In this document: positions 7,632 to 17,468 of the stretch, piece after piece
How the letters are laid out: the number at the start of each line of letters is the position of its first letter
How positions within the stretch are numbered: the stretch's first letter is position 1
Source: G963674505 sp964575975
Lineage (GTDB): Bacteria; Desulfobacterota; Desulfobacteria; Desulfobacterales; SKZT01
Direction: 5' to 3'
Length of the DNA: 25,971 nt
NCBI GenBank assembly: GCA_964575975.1
Contig: CAZNTU010000066.1
Span: 1 to 25,971, forward strand
The notes under the pieces: model-generated
What the model saw: only the letters and a program-made list of their open reading frames with translations
Told to the model about the DNA's origin: nothing
Databases searched by the model: none
Translations under genes and position numbers: made by a program

Positions 7632-7658
7632 CATATAAACGAGGCCAAAAGAGATGCA

Positions 7659-8342
7659 ATGAACATAGTCGAATGCCGCAACGTGAAAAAGATTTATCGC
7701 CAGGGACGCATGCAGACGACCGCTTTGGACGGAATAGACTTGGACGTCGAAAAAGGCGGTTTCGTGGCTTTGGCGGGACCTTCGGGTTCCGGAAAAACCA
7801 CGCTGCTCAATATCGTCGGCGGGCTGGACTCGGCGGACGAGGGGACGGTTCTGCTCGACGGGAACGCTCTCGAGAAAATGAACGAATCCAAGCTGGCGGA
7901 CCTTCGGCTTCGCAAGGTCGGGTTCGTGTTTCAATCCTACAACCTGATCCCGGTGCTTTCGGCCCTTGAGAACGTGGAATTCGGCATGCTTCTTCAAGGA
8001 GTTCCGGCCAAGGAGCGAGGGGAAAGGGCGAGAGCCATCCTTGACGACGTCGGCCTTGCCGACAAGTACGACCGGCGGCCGTCCGAACTTTCCGGAGGAC
8101 AGCAGCAACGCGTGGCGGTCCCCCGCGCCATCGTGGCGAATCCCGCCATCGTCCTGGCCGACGAACCCACCGCCAATTTGGATTCTAAAACGGGAAACGG
8201 GCTTTTGGAGCTGATGCGGGAAATGAACGTATCGAAAAACGCCACTTTCATTTTCTCCACCCACGACGAAATGGTGATGGATTACGCCAGAAGGTTGGTG
8301 ACGATCAGAGACGGGAGAATCGTGGAGGACCGAAGAAAGTGA
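7659..8342 (+). CDS. ABC transporter ATPase, LolD/MacB family
   Basis: 227 residues, the usual LolD length. Walker A is GPSGSGKTT (40-48). The signature LSGGQQQR begins at 144, followed by Walker B IVLADEPTANLD (about 164) and the switch histidine in FSTHDE. VAVPRAIVANP follows the signature, with proline where most relatives have alanine (VAIARAL); this is a minor oddity. ATG 7659 has AAAAGAG shortly upstream; the open frame extends back into antitoxin DNA but that part is not coding. It most likely energises the two FtsX-type permeases at 4359 and 5771, from which it is separated by the inserted toxin-antitoxin pair. It overlaps the following barrel gene by four bases (GTGA). Confidence 0.9.
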   Translation: MNIVECRNVKKIYRQGRMQTTALDGIDLDVEKGGFVALAGPSGSGKTTLLNIVGGLDSADEGTVLLDGNALEKMNESKLADLRLRKVGFVFQSYNLIPVLSALENVEFGMLLQGVPAKERGERARAILDDVGLADKYDRRPSELSGGQQQRVAVPRAIVANPAIVLADEPTANLDSKTGNGLLELMREMNVSKNATFIFSTHDEMVMDYARRLVTIRDGRIVEDRRK

Positions 8343-9679
8343 AAGCGATTTTTATGACGCTCGTTCTAATTGCGATCGCCGGTTTCGGAACCGTCCGGGC
8401 CGAAACGAACGGCGAAATTGACGCCGAAAAGGCGGAAACCGAACCTTCCTGGACCGACAAGATCGATTCGGACTGGGGCGGACACTTGAAACTGCGGGGT
8501 ACGGCTTCGTGGCGCCCCGACGATTCGCTTTACGAACTTGCCGACGAAGGGATATACTGGGACGGATCGGTCGAGGGCAGGTTGAAAAACGAATTGTATT
8601 TCGGAGAATTCGCCGTATTCGAAACCCATTACGAATCGGTGCTGTCCGGGGGAGATACCCGCGAAAGCGCCCGGAAACTGGAACGTATATTTCCCGGCCT
8701 GACCGACGAAAGCTTCATCCGATCCAGGATTCCCGACGACGAGCGACGGCTTTTCGACCTGACCTCCGTCCTTGGCGAGAAAGACGACCGCATCCTGTAC
8801 CACCGGATCGACCGCTTGGTTTTGACGTTGAAGCCGGAATGGGGGGTGGTCCGGGCGGGAAGGCAGGCGGCCACCTGGGGCAACGGCATGCTGTTCAACC
8901 CCATGGACCTGTTCAATCCATTCTCTCCGACGGACATCGAACGGGACTACAAGCTGGGCGACGACATGATTTCCGTGCAAGCCCCGGTTTTCGGTTCGGC
9001 AAACCTTCAGGCTCTGTACGTCCCCCGCCGGAATCCCGAAACCTCCGACGCCTCCTGGAACCATTCCTCCCTCGCCGCCAAATATCATTTTTTCAAAGGC
9101 ACGACCGAAATGGACCTGATGGCGGCCCGCCACTACCGGGATCACGTTCTGGGGGCTGGCGCGGTCGGCTACCTGGGAGACGCCGCCTGGCGGATGGACC
9201 TGACCTGGACCCGCCTCGACTCGGAAAGCCCGTCGGACGACTTCTTCTCCCTGGTTGCCAATGTGGATTATTCATGGTCCTGGCTGGGAAAAAACCTCTA
9301 CGGTTTCCTGGAATTCTACTTCAACGGCATCGGGGAGAAAGACTACGAAAAAGCTCTATCAAATCCGGATATCGTGGAAAGAATCGACCGGGGCGAGCTT
9401 TACGTGCTGGGCAGGACATACCTGGCGGGAAACGCGCGGGTCGAACTGCATCCGCTTTTCAACGTTTTCCTCTCCTCGATCAACAACCTGAGAGATCCGT
9501 CGGGCGTGCTTCAACCGAGGGCGACCTACGATATCGGCCAGAACACGCAAATCTTGTTCGGCGGAAACATATACTGGGGTCCCAAGGGCTCCGAATTCGG
9601 CGGGATCGAAATCGCCGGGACGGATTTCACGACCCGGGCGGCCGACTCCGTCTTCGCCTGGCTGAGCTACTACTTTTGA
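8339..9679 (+). CDS. Outer-membrane beta-barrel protein of the export cluster
   Basis: 446 residues from GTG 8339, overlapping the ATPase stop as GTGA. The signal peptide is about 1-21 (MKAIFMTLVLIAIAGFGTVRA) with likely cleavage before ETNGE. The mature protein has alternating amphipathic strands rich in Trp and Tyr (for example RAGRQAATWGNGMLFNPMDLFNPFSPTD) and ends in WLSYYF, a C-terminal aromatic as in BAM-inserted barrels. The Q..WG.G..F.P.D.FNP.. region resembles DUF1302-type porins that accompany LolA-like and RND or ABC exporters. Translational coupling to the ATPase argues that it is the outer-membrane component of the same system. The transported substrate is unknown. Confidence 0.75.
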   Translation: MKAIFMTLVLIAIAGFGTVRAETNGEIDAEKAETEPSWTDKIDSDWGGHLKLRGTASWRPDDSLYELADEGIYWDGSVEGRLKNELYFGEFAVFETHYESVLSGGDTRESARKLERIFPGLTDESFIRSRIPDDERRLFDLTSVLGEKDDRILYHRIDRLVLTLKPEWGVVRAGRQAATWGNGMLFNPMDLFNPFSPTDIERDYKLGDDMISVQAPVFGSANLQALYVPRRNPETSDASWNHSSLAAKYHFFKGTTEMDLMAARHYRDHVLGAGAVGYLGDAAWRMDLTWTRLDSESPSDDFFSLVANVDYSWSWLGKNLYGFLEFYFNGIGEKDYEKALSNPDIVERIDRGELYVLGRTYLAGNARVELHPLFNVFLSSINNLRDPSGVLQPRATYDIGQNTQILFGGNIYWGPKGSEFGGIEIAGTDFTTRAADSVFAWLSYYF

Positions 9680-9692
9680 CGACCATGCGATT

Positions 9693-11189
9693 TCATTCCT
9701 CTTCGGAGGGCTTCCACGTCCTGATTTCGATCAGATCGGGAAAGGCGTGTCCCTTGAAGATGGACTTGTTCCGGAGCACTCGAAGGCACTCCTTTATGCC
9801 TTCGGACATGGTGGGATGCGGATGGATCGATTTCAGAACGTCTCTCAAGGCCTTGTTCTGATCCATGAGCACGGCAAGGGACATGATCGTCGTGGAAACC
9901 TGCGGCCCGGCCGCTCTCATGCCCAGAATCCTCTGGTCGTCGTCGTCGCTCACGATGATCTTCACGAAGCCGTCCGTGGCCCTCATGGCGATGGCTCGAC
10001 TGAGCAGCGCGTTGGAATAGTACGCGACGCGGTAGGGAATTTTCCTCTTCCGGCAGTTTTTTTCGTTGATGCCGACGGCGGCGACCGCCGGCTTGAAGAA
10101 CATGACCGTGGACATGTTGTGGTAGTTGAGGGGCCACTTCACGGTCCCGAACATGTGCTTGACCGCGTACCGTCCCTCCATTTCGGCTATGTTGACCAAC
10201 GCCGGGTGCTTTAGAACGTCCCCGGCCGCGTAGACGTTGTCCTCGACCCGGCAGTTTTCGTCCGCCTTGAGAAACCCGGCTCCGTCGGTTTCGATCCCGG
10301 CCTTGTCGAGCCTAAGTCCGGCCAGGTTCGGCACGCGTCCGATGGATAGAAGCGCCGCGTCGGCCTCCAGCACCTGCGCGCGGCCGTCCTCGAAATCCAG
10401 GATCACCTCGAGGTGGTCGTCGTACGAGTCGATCGTCCTCACTCTGGCCGAATGGAATATTTCGACCCCGTTCAAGCGGAACCTTTTGCTGACGAATTCG
10501 CTCACGTCCTCGTCCTCGAACGGTATGATCCGGTCCTGATGGTCCACCAGGTAGACCTTGGTCTGCTTGAAATTGGAAAAGATCGCGGCGTATTCGCACC
10601 CCACGATTCCCGCTCCGATAATCACCAATCGCTTGGGAAATGACTTGAGATTCAAAACGCCGTCCGAATCGATAATCCGTTCCTGGTCGATACGGATGTT
10701 CGGCATGGCGCGGGGCGTCGATCCCGTGGCGACCAGGAAATTATCGGCGTAAACCTCCTCGGTATCTCCGTCGGGATAGGCGATTCGCGCCCGGTTTTTG
10801 GAAAGGAAAGAACCCCGTCCCCGCTTGTATTCGAGGGACCCCTCCCCTTTCCACGCGGGAAGGGAATAGGTTTCGATCTGGGAGCGCATCTGGTACTGCC
10901 TCTCTTTTACGGCTTGGATCACGGTGTTCCGGAGCATCCCGTAATCCACAGCGATGCTCTGCGCTCTGTATCCCCGGTCGGTCTTGGCTGCGACGTCGTA
11001 GTCCTTGGCCAATTCCCACATGGTCTTGGAAGCCAGAGCGCCCCACTTGACGGCCGCTCCTCCGATCTCGTCGTTCTCCACTATGCAGACTCTCTTGCCG
11101 AAATCGATGGCTCGCATGGCGGCGGCGAACCCGGCCGCGCCGCACCCGAACACGCAAAGGTCGAACTTTCCGGAGGACGTTTTTTTCAT
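9693..11189 (-). CDS. Dihydrolipoamide-dehydrogenase-like flavoprotein lacking redox cysteines
   Basis: 498 residues with the two-Rossmann pyridine-nucleotide-disulfide oxidoreductase fold. The FAD motif is GCGAAGFAAA (15-24), the NAD(P) motif GAGIVGCEYA (about 197), the second FAD motif VYAAGDV, and the C-terminal dimerisation domain includes HPHPTMSE with the His-Glu pair. At the usual GGTCLNVGCIPSK site it reads GGAAVKWGALASK (43-55), so both redox cysteines are alanine (A46, A51). It therefore cannot do dithiol chemistry as lipoamide dehydrogenase does. A transhydrogenase-like (SthA also reads WG here) or NAD(P)H oxidase role is possible. It ends 13 bases from the convergent barrel gene. 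A good promoter lies at 11276-11304. Confidence 0.85.
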   Translation of the reverse strand: MKKTSSGKFDLCVFGCGAAGFAAAMRAIDFGKRVCIVENDEIGGAAVKWGALASKTMWELAKDYDVAAKTDRGYRAQSIAVDYGMLRNTVIQAVKERQYQMRSQIETYSLPAWKGEGSLEYKRGRGSFLSKNRARIAYPDGDTEEVYADNFLVATGSTPRAMPNIRIDQERIIDSDGVLNLKSFPKRLVIIGAGIVGCEYAAIFSNFKQTKVYLVDHQDRIIPFEDEDVSEFVSKRFRLNGVEIFHSARVRTIDSYDDHLEVILDFEDGRAQVLEADAALLSIGRVPNLAGLRLDKAGIETDGAGFLKADENCRVEDNVYAAGDVLKHPALVNIAEMEGRYAVKHMFGTVKWPLNYHNMSTVMFFKPAVAAVGINEKNCRKRKIPYRVAYYSNALLSRAIAMRATDGFVKIIVSDDDDQRILGMRAAGPQVSTTIMSLAVLMDQNKALRDVLKSIHPHPTMSEGIKECLRVLRNKSIFKGHAFPDLIEIRTWKPSEEE

Positions 11190-11275
11190 AATGGTCTTTT
11201 TCTGTTTTCCATCTGTTTTGGCGATGTTTTTTCTCGTTGTCGAAAATCTCTTTTTAAATGAATCATCTGCTTGAA

Positions 11276-11304
11276 ACTATAGGGAACCCTACTGCGGACG
11301 TCAA
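11276..11304 (-). promoter_or_regulatory. Sigma-70-like promoter for the flavoprotein gene
   Basis: On the minus strand TTGACG (11304-11299) and TATAGT (11281-11276) are separated by 17 bases; each box matches consensus at five of six positions. The expected transcript would start near 11268 and have a leader of about 80 bases before the ATG at 11189. The rest of the divergent gap 11190-11635 holds no gene I can support. Confidence 0.6.
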
Positions 11305-11476
11305 CACGGACTTTTTTCCCGCCCGCGCGAATGACTTGCCCGACGTCGAATTTTCGTTGACAAGCTGGATAAGGGCCGGTTCCTCCGCACCGCGTCTCGG
11401 GAATGCGGGAAAATCAAATGCCCGGCCTTCAAATCCCGCGATAATTGATTATTGTGTCGTAACAGGAAACGCATTA

Positions 11477-11506
11477 TTTACACGCGAGAATATCCTATGG
11501 TATTGT
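11477..11506 (+). promoter_or_regulatory. Possible promoter for the polyamine cluster
   Basis: TTTACA (11477-11482) and TATTGT (11501-11506) with an 18-base spacer give a moderate sigma-70 match. It would leave a leader of about 120 bases before the start at 11636. Weak evidence. Confidence 0.3.
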
Positions 11507-11635
11507 CGCCGCCTGTAAACCAAACGTCCGGGACTGTCCGCCTTGATCGGCGCGGGCGGGTCGGGACCGAAGAACGAAGCAACCACGCGAACGAAAACGA
11601 TTCGCGTGGCGGCAACCAAGGAGGATTGACGAGAA

Positions 11636-12804
<1,169 letters not shown>

Positions 12805-12832
<28 letters not shown>

Positions 12833-13962
12833 AACCGGAGCGCCTCCCCTCCCCTTGCTTCGTGGTGGACGAGGAACTCCTGGAGGCCAACCTGCGAATC
12901 CTGGACCGGGTGCAAAAGGCCACAGGGGCCAGGATTCTGCTGGCGCTCAAGTGCTTCGCCATGTTCAGCGTGTTTCCGCTTCTGAACAAGACGCTCAAGG
13001 GCACGTGCGCCAGCGGTCCGTACGAGGCCAGGCTCGGACGCGAAGAGTTCGGCGGCGAGGTACACGCGGCCGCGCCGGCCTACTCGGAGAAGGACATCGA
13101 CGAGCTTGTCCTTTACGCGGACCATATTGTCTTCAACTCTTTCGCCCAGCTGGAGCGTTTTCGAAACCGGGTGGAAAATTGCGGGAGAGACATCGCCATA
13201 GGCCTCAGGATCAACCCGCGGCATTCGGAGGTGAAGGTGCCGCTGTACGATCCTTGCGCTCCCGGTTCCCGCTTGGGCATAGCCCGCGACCAGTTCGAGG
13301 GAAAATCCCTGGAGGGCGTGACCGGCCTGCATTTCCACACGCTTTGCGAACTGGGCGCGGACGCCCTGGAGCGCACCCTGGCGTCGGTGGAAAAACAGTT
13401 CGGGCATCTGCTGCGCGATATGAAATGGCTCAATATGGGGGGCGGACACCATATCACGAGGGCCGGCTACGACATCGATCTGCTTTGCCGCCTGATCGAA
13501 CGCGCGAGAAGAACATACGACGTGGAAGTCTATCTCGAACCGGGGGAGGCGGTCGCGTTGAACGCCGGTTTTCTGATCGCCACCGTGCTGGACATCGTTC
13601 CGTCCGACACGCCCGTTGCGGTACTGGACACGTCCGTCGCCGCCCACATGCCCGACGTGCTCGAAATGCCCTACCGACCCGAGGTCGTAGGAGCCGGCTT
13701 GCCTGGGGAAAAAACGTTCTCTTATACGCTTGGCGGAAAGTCCTGCCTTGCCGGGGATGTCGTGGGAAAATATTCGTTCGACGCTCCCCTGAAACCCGGA
13801 GACAGGGTCGCCTTCCGCGACATGGCCATCTACAGCATGGTCAAGACCAACACCTTCAACGGCGTGCCGCTCCCCGCCATCGCCAGGTACCGACCGGGAA
13901 CCGACCGACTCGAAATCGTCCGGGAGTTCGGGTACCCGGATTTTAAAACAAGGCTTTCTTGA
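12805..13962 (+). CDS. nspC: Carboxynorspermidine decarboxylase
   Basis: 385 residues, a fold-III PLP decarboxylase (alanine-racemase-type barrel plus beta domain). The PLP lysine is K49 in ALKCFAMF. Other family marks are SGPYEARLGREEFG, LHFHTLCE, the phosphate-binding MGGGHHITR, and EPGEAVALNAGF. The C-terminal catalytic part holds GKSCLAGDVVG and the substrate-binding YSMVKTNTFNG. ATG 12805 overlaps the upstream stop by 28 bases; the frame is open further upstream but only as a shadow of the synthase gene. It removes CO2 from carboxy(nor)spermidine to give (nor)spermidine. Confidence 0.93.
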
Positions 13963-14048
13963 AAAACCGCTGAACGAATCCTATTAATCATGGAACCTGA
14001 AATCCTGGAATTCCGACCGATTACAAATCAACCAAGGAGAACGCATAC

Positions 14049-14621
14049 ATGCTAAAGGCATCCAACTTGAAAAAAGGAAACATAGTCAACATCAACAACC
14101 AGCCGTACCAAGTGAAGCAGGTGGAGGTGCATACGCCGTCGGCGAGAGGCGCGAACACCCTGTACAAGGTGAGATACGCCGCGATCCCGTCGGGCCAGAA
14201 GTACGAGCAGACCTACAAGGGAAACGATTCGCTGGAGGAAATGGAGCTGGAGCGGCGTCCAGTCAGCTATCTCTACAAGGACCAGGATTCCTACACTTTC
14301 ATGGACCTGGAAAACTACGAACAGTACGCCCTCCCCGGCCAAAGCATCGAGGGCCAGAGCGTCTGGCTGACGGACGGCATGGAAGGGATTGTCGCCCTGC
14401 TTCTGAACGGCCAGATCATCGCCATCGAGCTTCCGACTTCCATCGACATGGCCATCGTGGAAACGTCGCCGGTGATCAAGGGGGCGACCGCCACCAACCG
14501 GAACAAGCCCGCAGTCCTGGACAACGGCGTCACGATCAAAGTCCCCGAATATTTGAGCGAAGGAGACGTGATCAGGATCAACACGGAAACGGAAACATAC
14601 ATGGGGAGGGTCAAAGAGTAG
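14049..14621 (+). CDS. efpL: Elongation factor P-like protein EfpL (YeiP)
   Basis: 190 residues with the three-barrel EF-P fold. At the tip of domain I it reads TPSARGANTLYK, with arginine at position 33 where EF-P normally has the modifiable lysine in PGKG. Together with ETSPVIKGATATNRNKPA, VPEYLSEGD and the ending YMGRVKE this is the EfpL/YeiP paralogue, not classical EF-P. EfpL relieves ribosome stalling at proline-containing and other motifs without the lysyl modification. ATG 14049 has AAGGAG at 14034-14039. It lies 86 bp after the spermidine genes and just before a GNAT-nitrilase gene, so the four likely form one transcription unit. Confidence 0.92.
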   Translation: MLKASNLKKGNIVNINNQPYQVKQVEVHTPSARGANTLYKVRYAAIPSGQKYEQTYKGNDSLEEMELERRPVSYLYKDQDSYTFMDLENYEQYALPGQSIEGQSVWLTDGMEGIVALLLNGQIIAIELPTSIDMAIVETSPVIKGATATNRNKPAVLDNGVTIKVPEYLSEGDVIRINTETETYMGRVKE

Positions 14622-14652
14622 CCGAGAAAGCTACGGAAGGAGATTGTTCGTC

Positions 14653-16188
14653 GTGAAGACAGAAAATTACGACCATGTGCTGGAAGTCAGAAACCTCGGA
14701 CGATCGGACTACGAAGACGTAGGCGCGATCATGGCACAGGCCTACGGAAACATGGGCGGAGCGTGGACCCGAGAGGAGTTTTCCACGCTCCTCTCCCTTT
14801 TTCCGGAGGGGCAAATCTGCGTCGAGGACAAGGGGCGGGTCGTGGGCGCGGCGTTGACCCTCGTCATCGACTATTCCGCCCTGGAGAGAGACCATTCGTA
14901 CGACGACATCGTCCGCAAGGGAAGCTTCGAGGGCCACGACCCGGAGGGCGACTATCTTTACGGAATAGACATGTTCGTACACGAGGACTACAGGAACATG
15001 CGTCTGGGAAGAAGGCTCTACGACGCCCGCAAATCCCTTTGCGAAAAGATGAACCTCAAGGGAATCATCGTGGGCGGGCGAATTCCCAAGTACGAGAAAT
15101 ACCACAAGGAACTTACCCCGAACGAGTACATACGAAAAGTTCGGGACAGGGAGATCACCGATCCGGTCCTGACGTTCCAGCTGGCGAACGATTTTCATCC
15201 GAAACGAATCTTGAAGAACTATATACCCGAAGACGCCGACTCCCGAAGTTGCGCGGTGTGGCTGGAGTGGATCAATATTTTCCACGAACCCAGAAAGAAA
15301 ATCGTGTGGGGCCGGAAGTCCAACGTGCGCATCGGGACGGTGCAGTGGCAGATGAGGGCGTTCGAATCGTTCGACGACCTCTTGCGCCAGATGGAGTTCT
15401 TCGTGGACACGCTGGCGGGATTCAACGCGGATTTGGTCTTGTTTCCCGAATTGTTCGACGCGCCGTTGCTGTGGCAATACGACCAGGCCGACCCGGCCGC
15501 CGCCATGAGGTCGCTGGCCGAGTACACGGAGCGGCTTCGAGACGACATTCTGTCGCTCGCGGTAAGCCGGAACGTCAACATCGTCGCCGGAAGCCTTCCC
15601 CAGTGCAAAGACCAAAAGCTCTACAACGTTTCGTATCTCTGCCGAAGGGACGGCACCTGGGACGCCCAGTACAAGCTGCACGTCACGCCGGACGAAAGCC
15701 AGTACTGGGGGATACAGGGAGGAAACGAACTGAAGGTGTTCCAGACGGACGCGGGCAAGATCGGAATTCTCGTGTGCTACGACGTGGAGTTTCCCGAATT
15801 GGCCAGGTTGCAGGCGGACAAGGGGATGAAAATCCTGTTGGTCCCGTTTTGGACCGACACGAAGAACGGCTATCTGAGAATCCGCCGTTGCGCCCAGGCC
15901 CGAGCCATCGAAAACGAGATTTACGTGGCGATTTCGGGAAGCGTGGGAAATCTTCCCCACGTGAAGAACATGGACATCCAATATTCCCAGTCGGCCATCT
16001 TCACTCCCTCCGACTTCGCGTTCCCCCACGACGCCGTCGCGGCCGAAACGACTCCCAACACGGAAACCACCCTGATAGCCGACATCGACCTGGATCTTTT
16101 GAAGGAACTGAGAAGCCACGGAAGCGTACGCAACCTGAAAAGCCGTCGGAAGGATCTGTACAGAATCGCGTGGTTGGGCGGCGAATAA
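14653..16188 (+). CDS. GNAT acetyltransferase - carbon-nitrogen hydrolase fusion
   Basis: 511 residues from GTG 14653, ten bases after AAGGAG (14637-14642); the TTG at 14644 is too close to that site. Residues about 10-165 are a GNAT domain (MFVHEDYRNMRLGRRLYDARKSL is the acetyl-CoA loop and helix). Residues about 215-511 are a nitrilase-superfamily amidase with the triad E266 (FPELFD), K341 (YKLHV) and C375 (LVCYDVEFPEL), all present. The family is a known bifunctional arrangement of uncertain substrate. Next to spermidine genes a polyamine or N-carbamoyl/N-acyl-amine substrate is plausible, which is inference. It is also a candidate to acylate the neighbouring EfpL. Confidence 0.88.
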   Translation: MKTENYDHVLEVRNLGRSDYEDVGAIMAQAYGNMGGAWTREEFSTLLSLFPEGQICVEDKGRVVGAALTLVIDYSALERDHSYDDIVRKGSFEGHDPEGDYLYGIDMFVHEDYRNMRLGRRLYDARKSLCEKMNLKGIIVGGRIPKYEKYHKELTPNEYIRKVRDREITDPVLTFQLANDFHPKRILKNYIPEDADSRSCAVWLEWINIFHEPRKKIVWGRKSNVRIGTVQWQMRAFESFDDLLRQMEFFVDTLAGFNADLVLFPELFDAPLLWQYDQADPAAAMRSLAEYTERLRDDILSLAVSRNVNIVAGSLPQCKDQKLYNVSYLCRRDGTWDAQYKLHVTPDESQYWGIQGGNELKVFQTDAGKIGILVCYDVEFPELARLQADKGMKILLVPFWTDTKNGYLRIRRCAQARAIENEIYVAISGSVGNLPHVKNMDIQYSQSAIFTPSDFAFPHDAVAAETTPNTETTLIADIDLDLLKELRSHGSVRNLKSRRKDLYRIAWLGGE

Positions 16189-16238
16189 TATCGGAATTGC
16201 ATAAATTTCCTTAACTTCCAGAGTCAGCGGAAAACCGG

Positions 16239-16259
16239 AGCCAAGCATTTTGCTTGGCT
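16239..16259. terminator. Hairpin between convergent genes
   Basis: AGCCAAGC-ATTTT-GCTTGGCT is a perfect 8-bp stem with a 5-base loop, in the 113-bp gap between the convergent GNAT-nitrilase and dehydrogenase genes. No long U-run follows on either strand, but its place suits a bidirectional terminator. Confidence 0.5.
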
Positions 16260-16301
16260 GTCGCTCCATTCGCCCGGGCAGGATGGCGCCTGTAAAACGG
16301 C

Positions 16302-17330
16302 CTATGGAACGAGAACGATCTTCCCCGTTTGCTCGCCCTTTTCCATGATCTCGTAGGCGCGTCGGCCTTCGCTCAACGGCAGCACCCGGTCGATCACGGG
16401 CTTGAGCTTGCCTGCCCAAAGCAGGCCGACCACGTCCCTGAAATCCTGGTGGCTTCCCATGGTGCTGCCGATGAGGCTGATCTGCTTGCCGAAGATATAG
16501 CGGATATCGATTTCGGTCAGAGGACCGCTCGTATTGCCCACGATCGCGATGCGGCCTCCGCGAGCCACCGCCTTCATACTGGTCGATAACGTCGCCTTGC
16601 CCACGTTGTCGACCACCACGTCGACGCCCCGTTTTTCCGTGAGCCTGTATATCTCACGGCCCCAGTCGGCCCGGGAACGGTCCACGACATGATCGGCGCC
16701 CAATTCTTTCGCCAGCCGCGCTTTTTCCGCGTTGCCCGCGACCGCGTACACGGTCGCGCCGGCCAGCTTGGCAATCTGAATGGCCATGCTGTTGACTCCG
16801 CCGCCGGACCCTACGATCAGGACGGATTCCCCTGCCCGCAAGCCGGCGCGGCGGATCAGCATTCGCCAGGCGGTAAGGGTTGTCAGCAGCGGCGCCGCCG
16901 CTTCCGGATAGTCCACTTCGTCCGGCACGGCGACCAGATTGGCGGCGGGAACCACGACGAATTCGGCGGCCCCTCCGCGCCGATGCTCCCCGAGAACGCG
17001 ATATACGGGGCTCGCGCTGTCTTCCCCCCGGGCGGTATGTTCGTCCTCGACCAAATTGACGCCTGGATCGACTGCGACCCTCCGGCCCGTTTTCCAGCCG
17101 GCGACGCCTTCTCCAAGCTCGACAATATCGCCGGCCACGTCCGAACCGCACCAGTGGGGCATCTCCAAGTCCAAACCGGGCCAGCCGCGCCGCACCCAGA
17201 TATCCAGGTAATTCAGGGCGGTCGCCCGTACCCGTAACTTGACCTCTCCGGGGCCGGGCTCCGGCTCCGGTACGTCCCCGTAGCGAATTGCGTCCAACTC
17301 GCCGTGTTCTTCGAAATAAAGCGCTTTCAT
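16302..17330 (-). CDS. Medium-chain dehydrogenase/quinone-oxidoreductase-like, zinc site lost
   Basis: 342 residues, start ATG 17330 with AAGGAG eight bases upstream (the longer frame to 17363 has none). GroES-like N-terminal domain, then the Rossmann motif GSGGGVNSMAIQIAKLAGA (about residues 190-208) and QISLIGSTMGS. The protein follows the zinc-binding MDR pattern (PHWCGSDVAGDIVELG, YRVLGEHRRGG..EFVVVP). At the structural-zinc loop, however, C-x2-C-x2-C-x7-C is replaced without gaps by L93, D96, T99 and S107. The catalytic zinc cysteine is also absent (NYLDIWVRRG). It is therefore probably a zinc-free NAD(P)H-dependent reductase of quinones or enones. The substrate is unknown. Confidence 0.82.
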   Translation of the reverse strand: MKALYFEEHGELDAIRYGDVPEPEPGPGEVKLRVRATALNYLDIWVRRGWPGLDLEMPHWCGSDVAGDIVELGEGVAGWKTGRRVAVDPGVNLVEDEHTARGEDSASPVYRVLGEHRRGGAAEFVVVPAANLVAVPDEVDYPEAAAPLLTTLTAWRMLIRRAGLRAGESVLIVGSGGGVNSMAIQIAKLAGATVYAVAGNAEKARLAKELGADHVVDRSRADWGREIYRLTEKRGVDVVVDNVGKATLSTSMKAVARGGRIAIVGNTSGPLTEIDIRYIFGKQISLIGSTMGSHQDFRDVVGLLWAGKLKPVIDRVLPLSEGRRAYEIMEKGEQTGKIVLVP

Positions 17331-17468
17331 GCCAAAACTCCTTTTAGCGATTTTTTCTTTCAAGCGACATTGGGCGTTTCCTACTTTGTCGGCTAGCCCG
17401 TCGCTCTATGCGGACACCGTGAGTCTCCGTTGCGCTTCGCTGCCGGCGCCGGCAAAGGAAACGGGGAA

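Noticed and set aside
9693..11189. Annotation as dihydrolipoyl dehydrogenase or mercuric reductase
   Set aside because: Both active-site cysteines are alanine, so neither disulfide chemistry is possible in the usual way.
14611..16419. A 602-codon open frame on the minus strand
   Set aside because: Antisense to EfpL and the GNAT-nitrilase gene, whose motifs are intact. The product is rich in His, Arg, Val and shows no domain; it arises from codon bias in GC-rich DNA.
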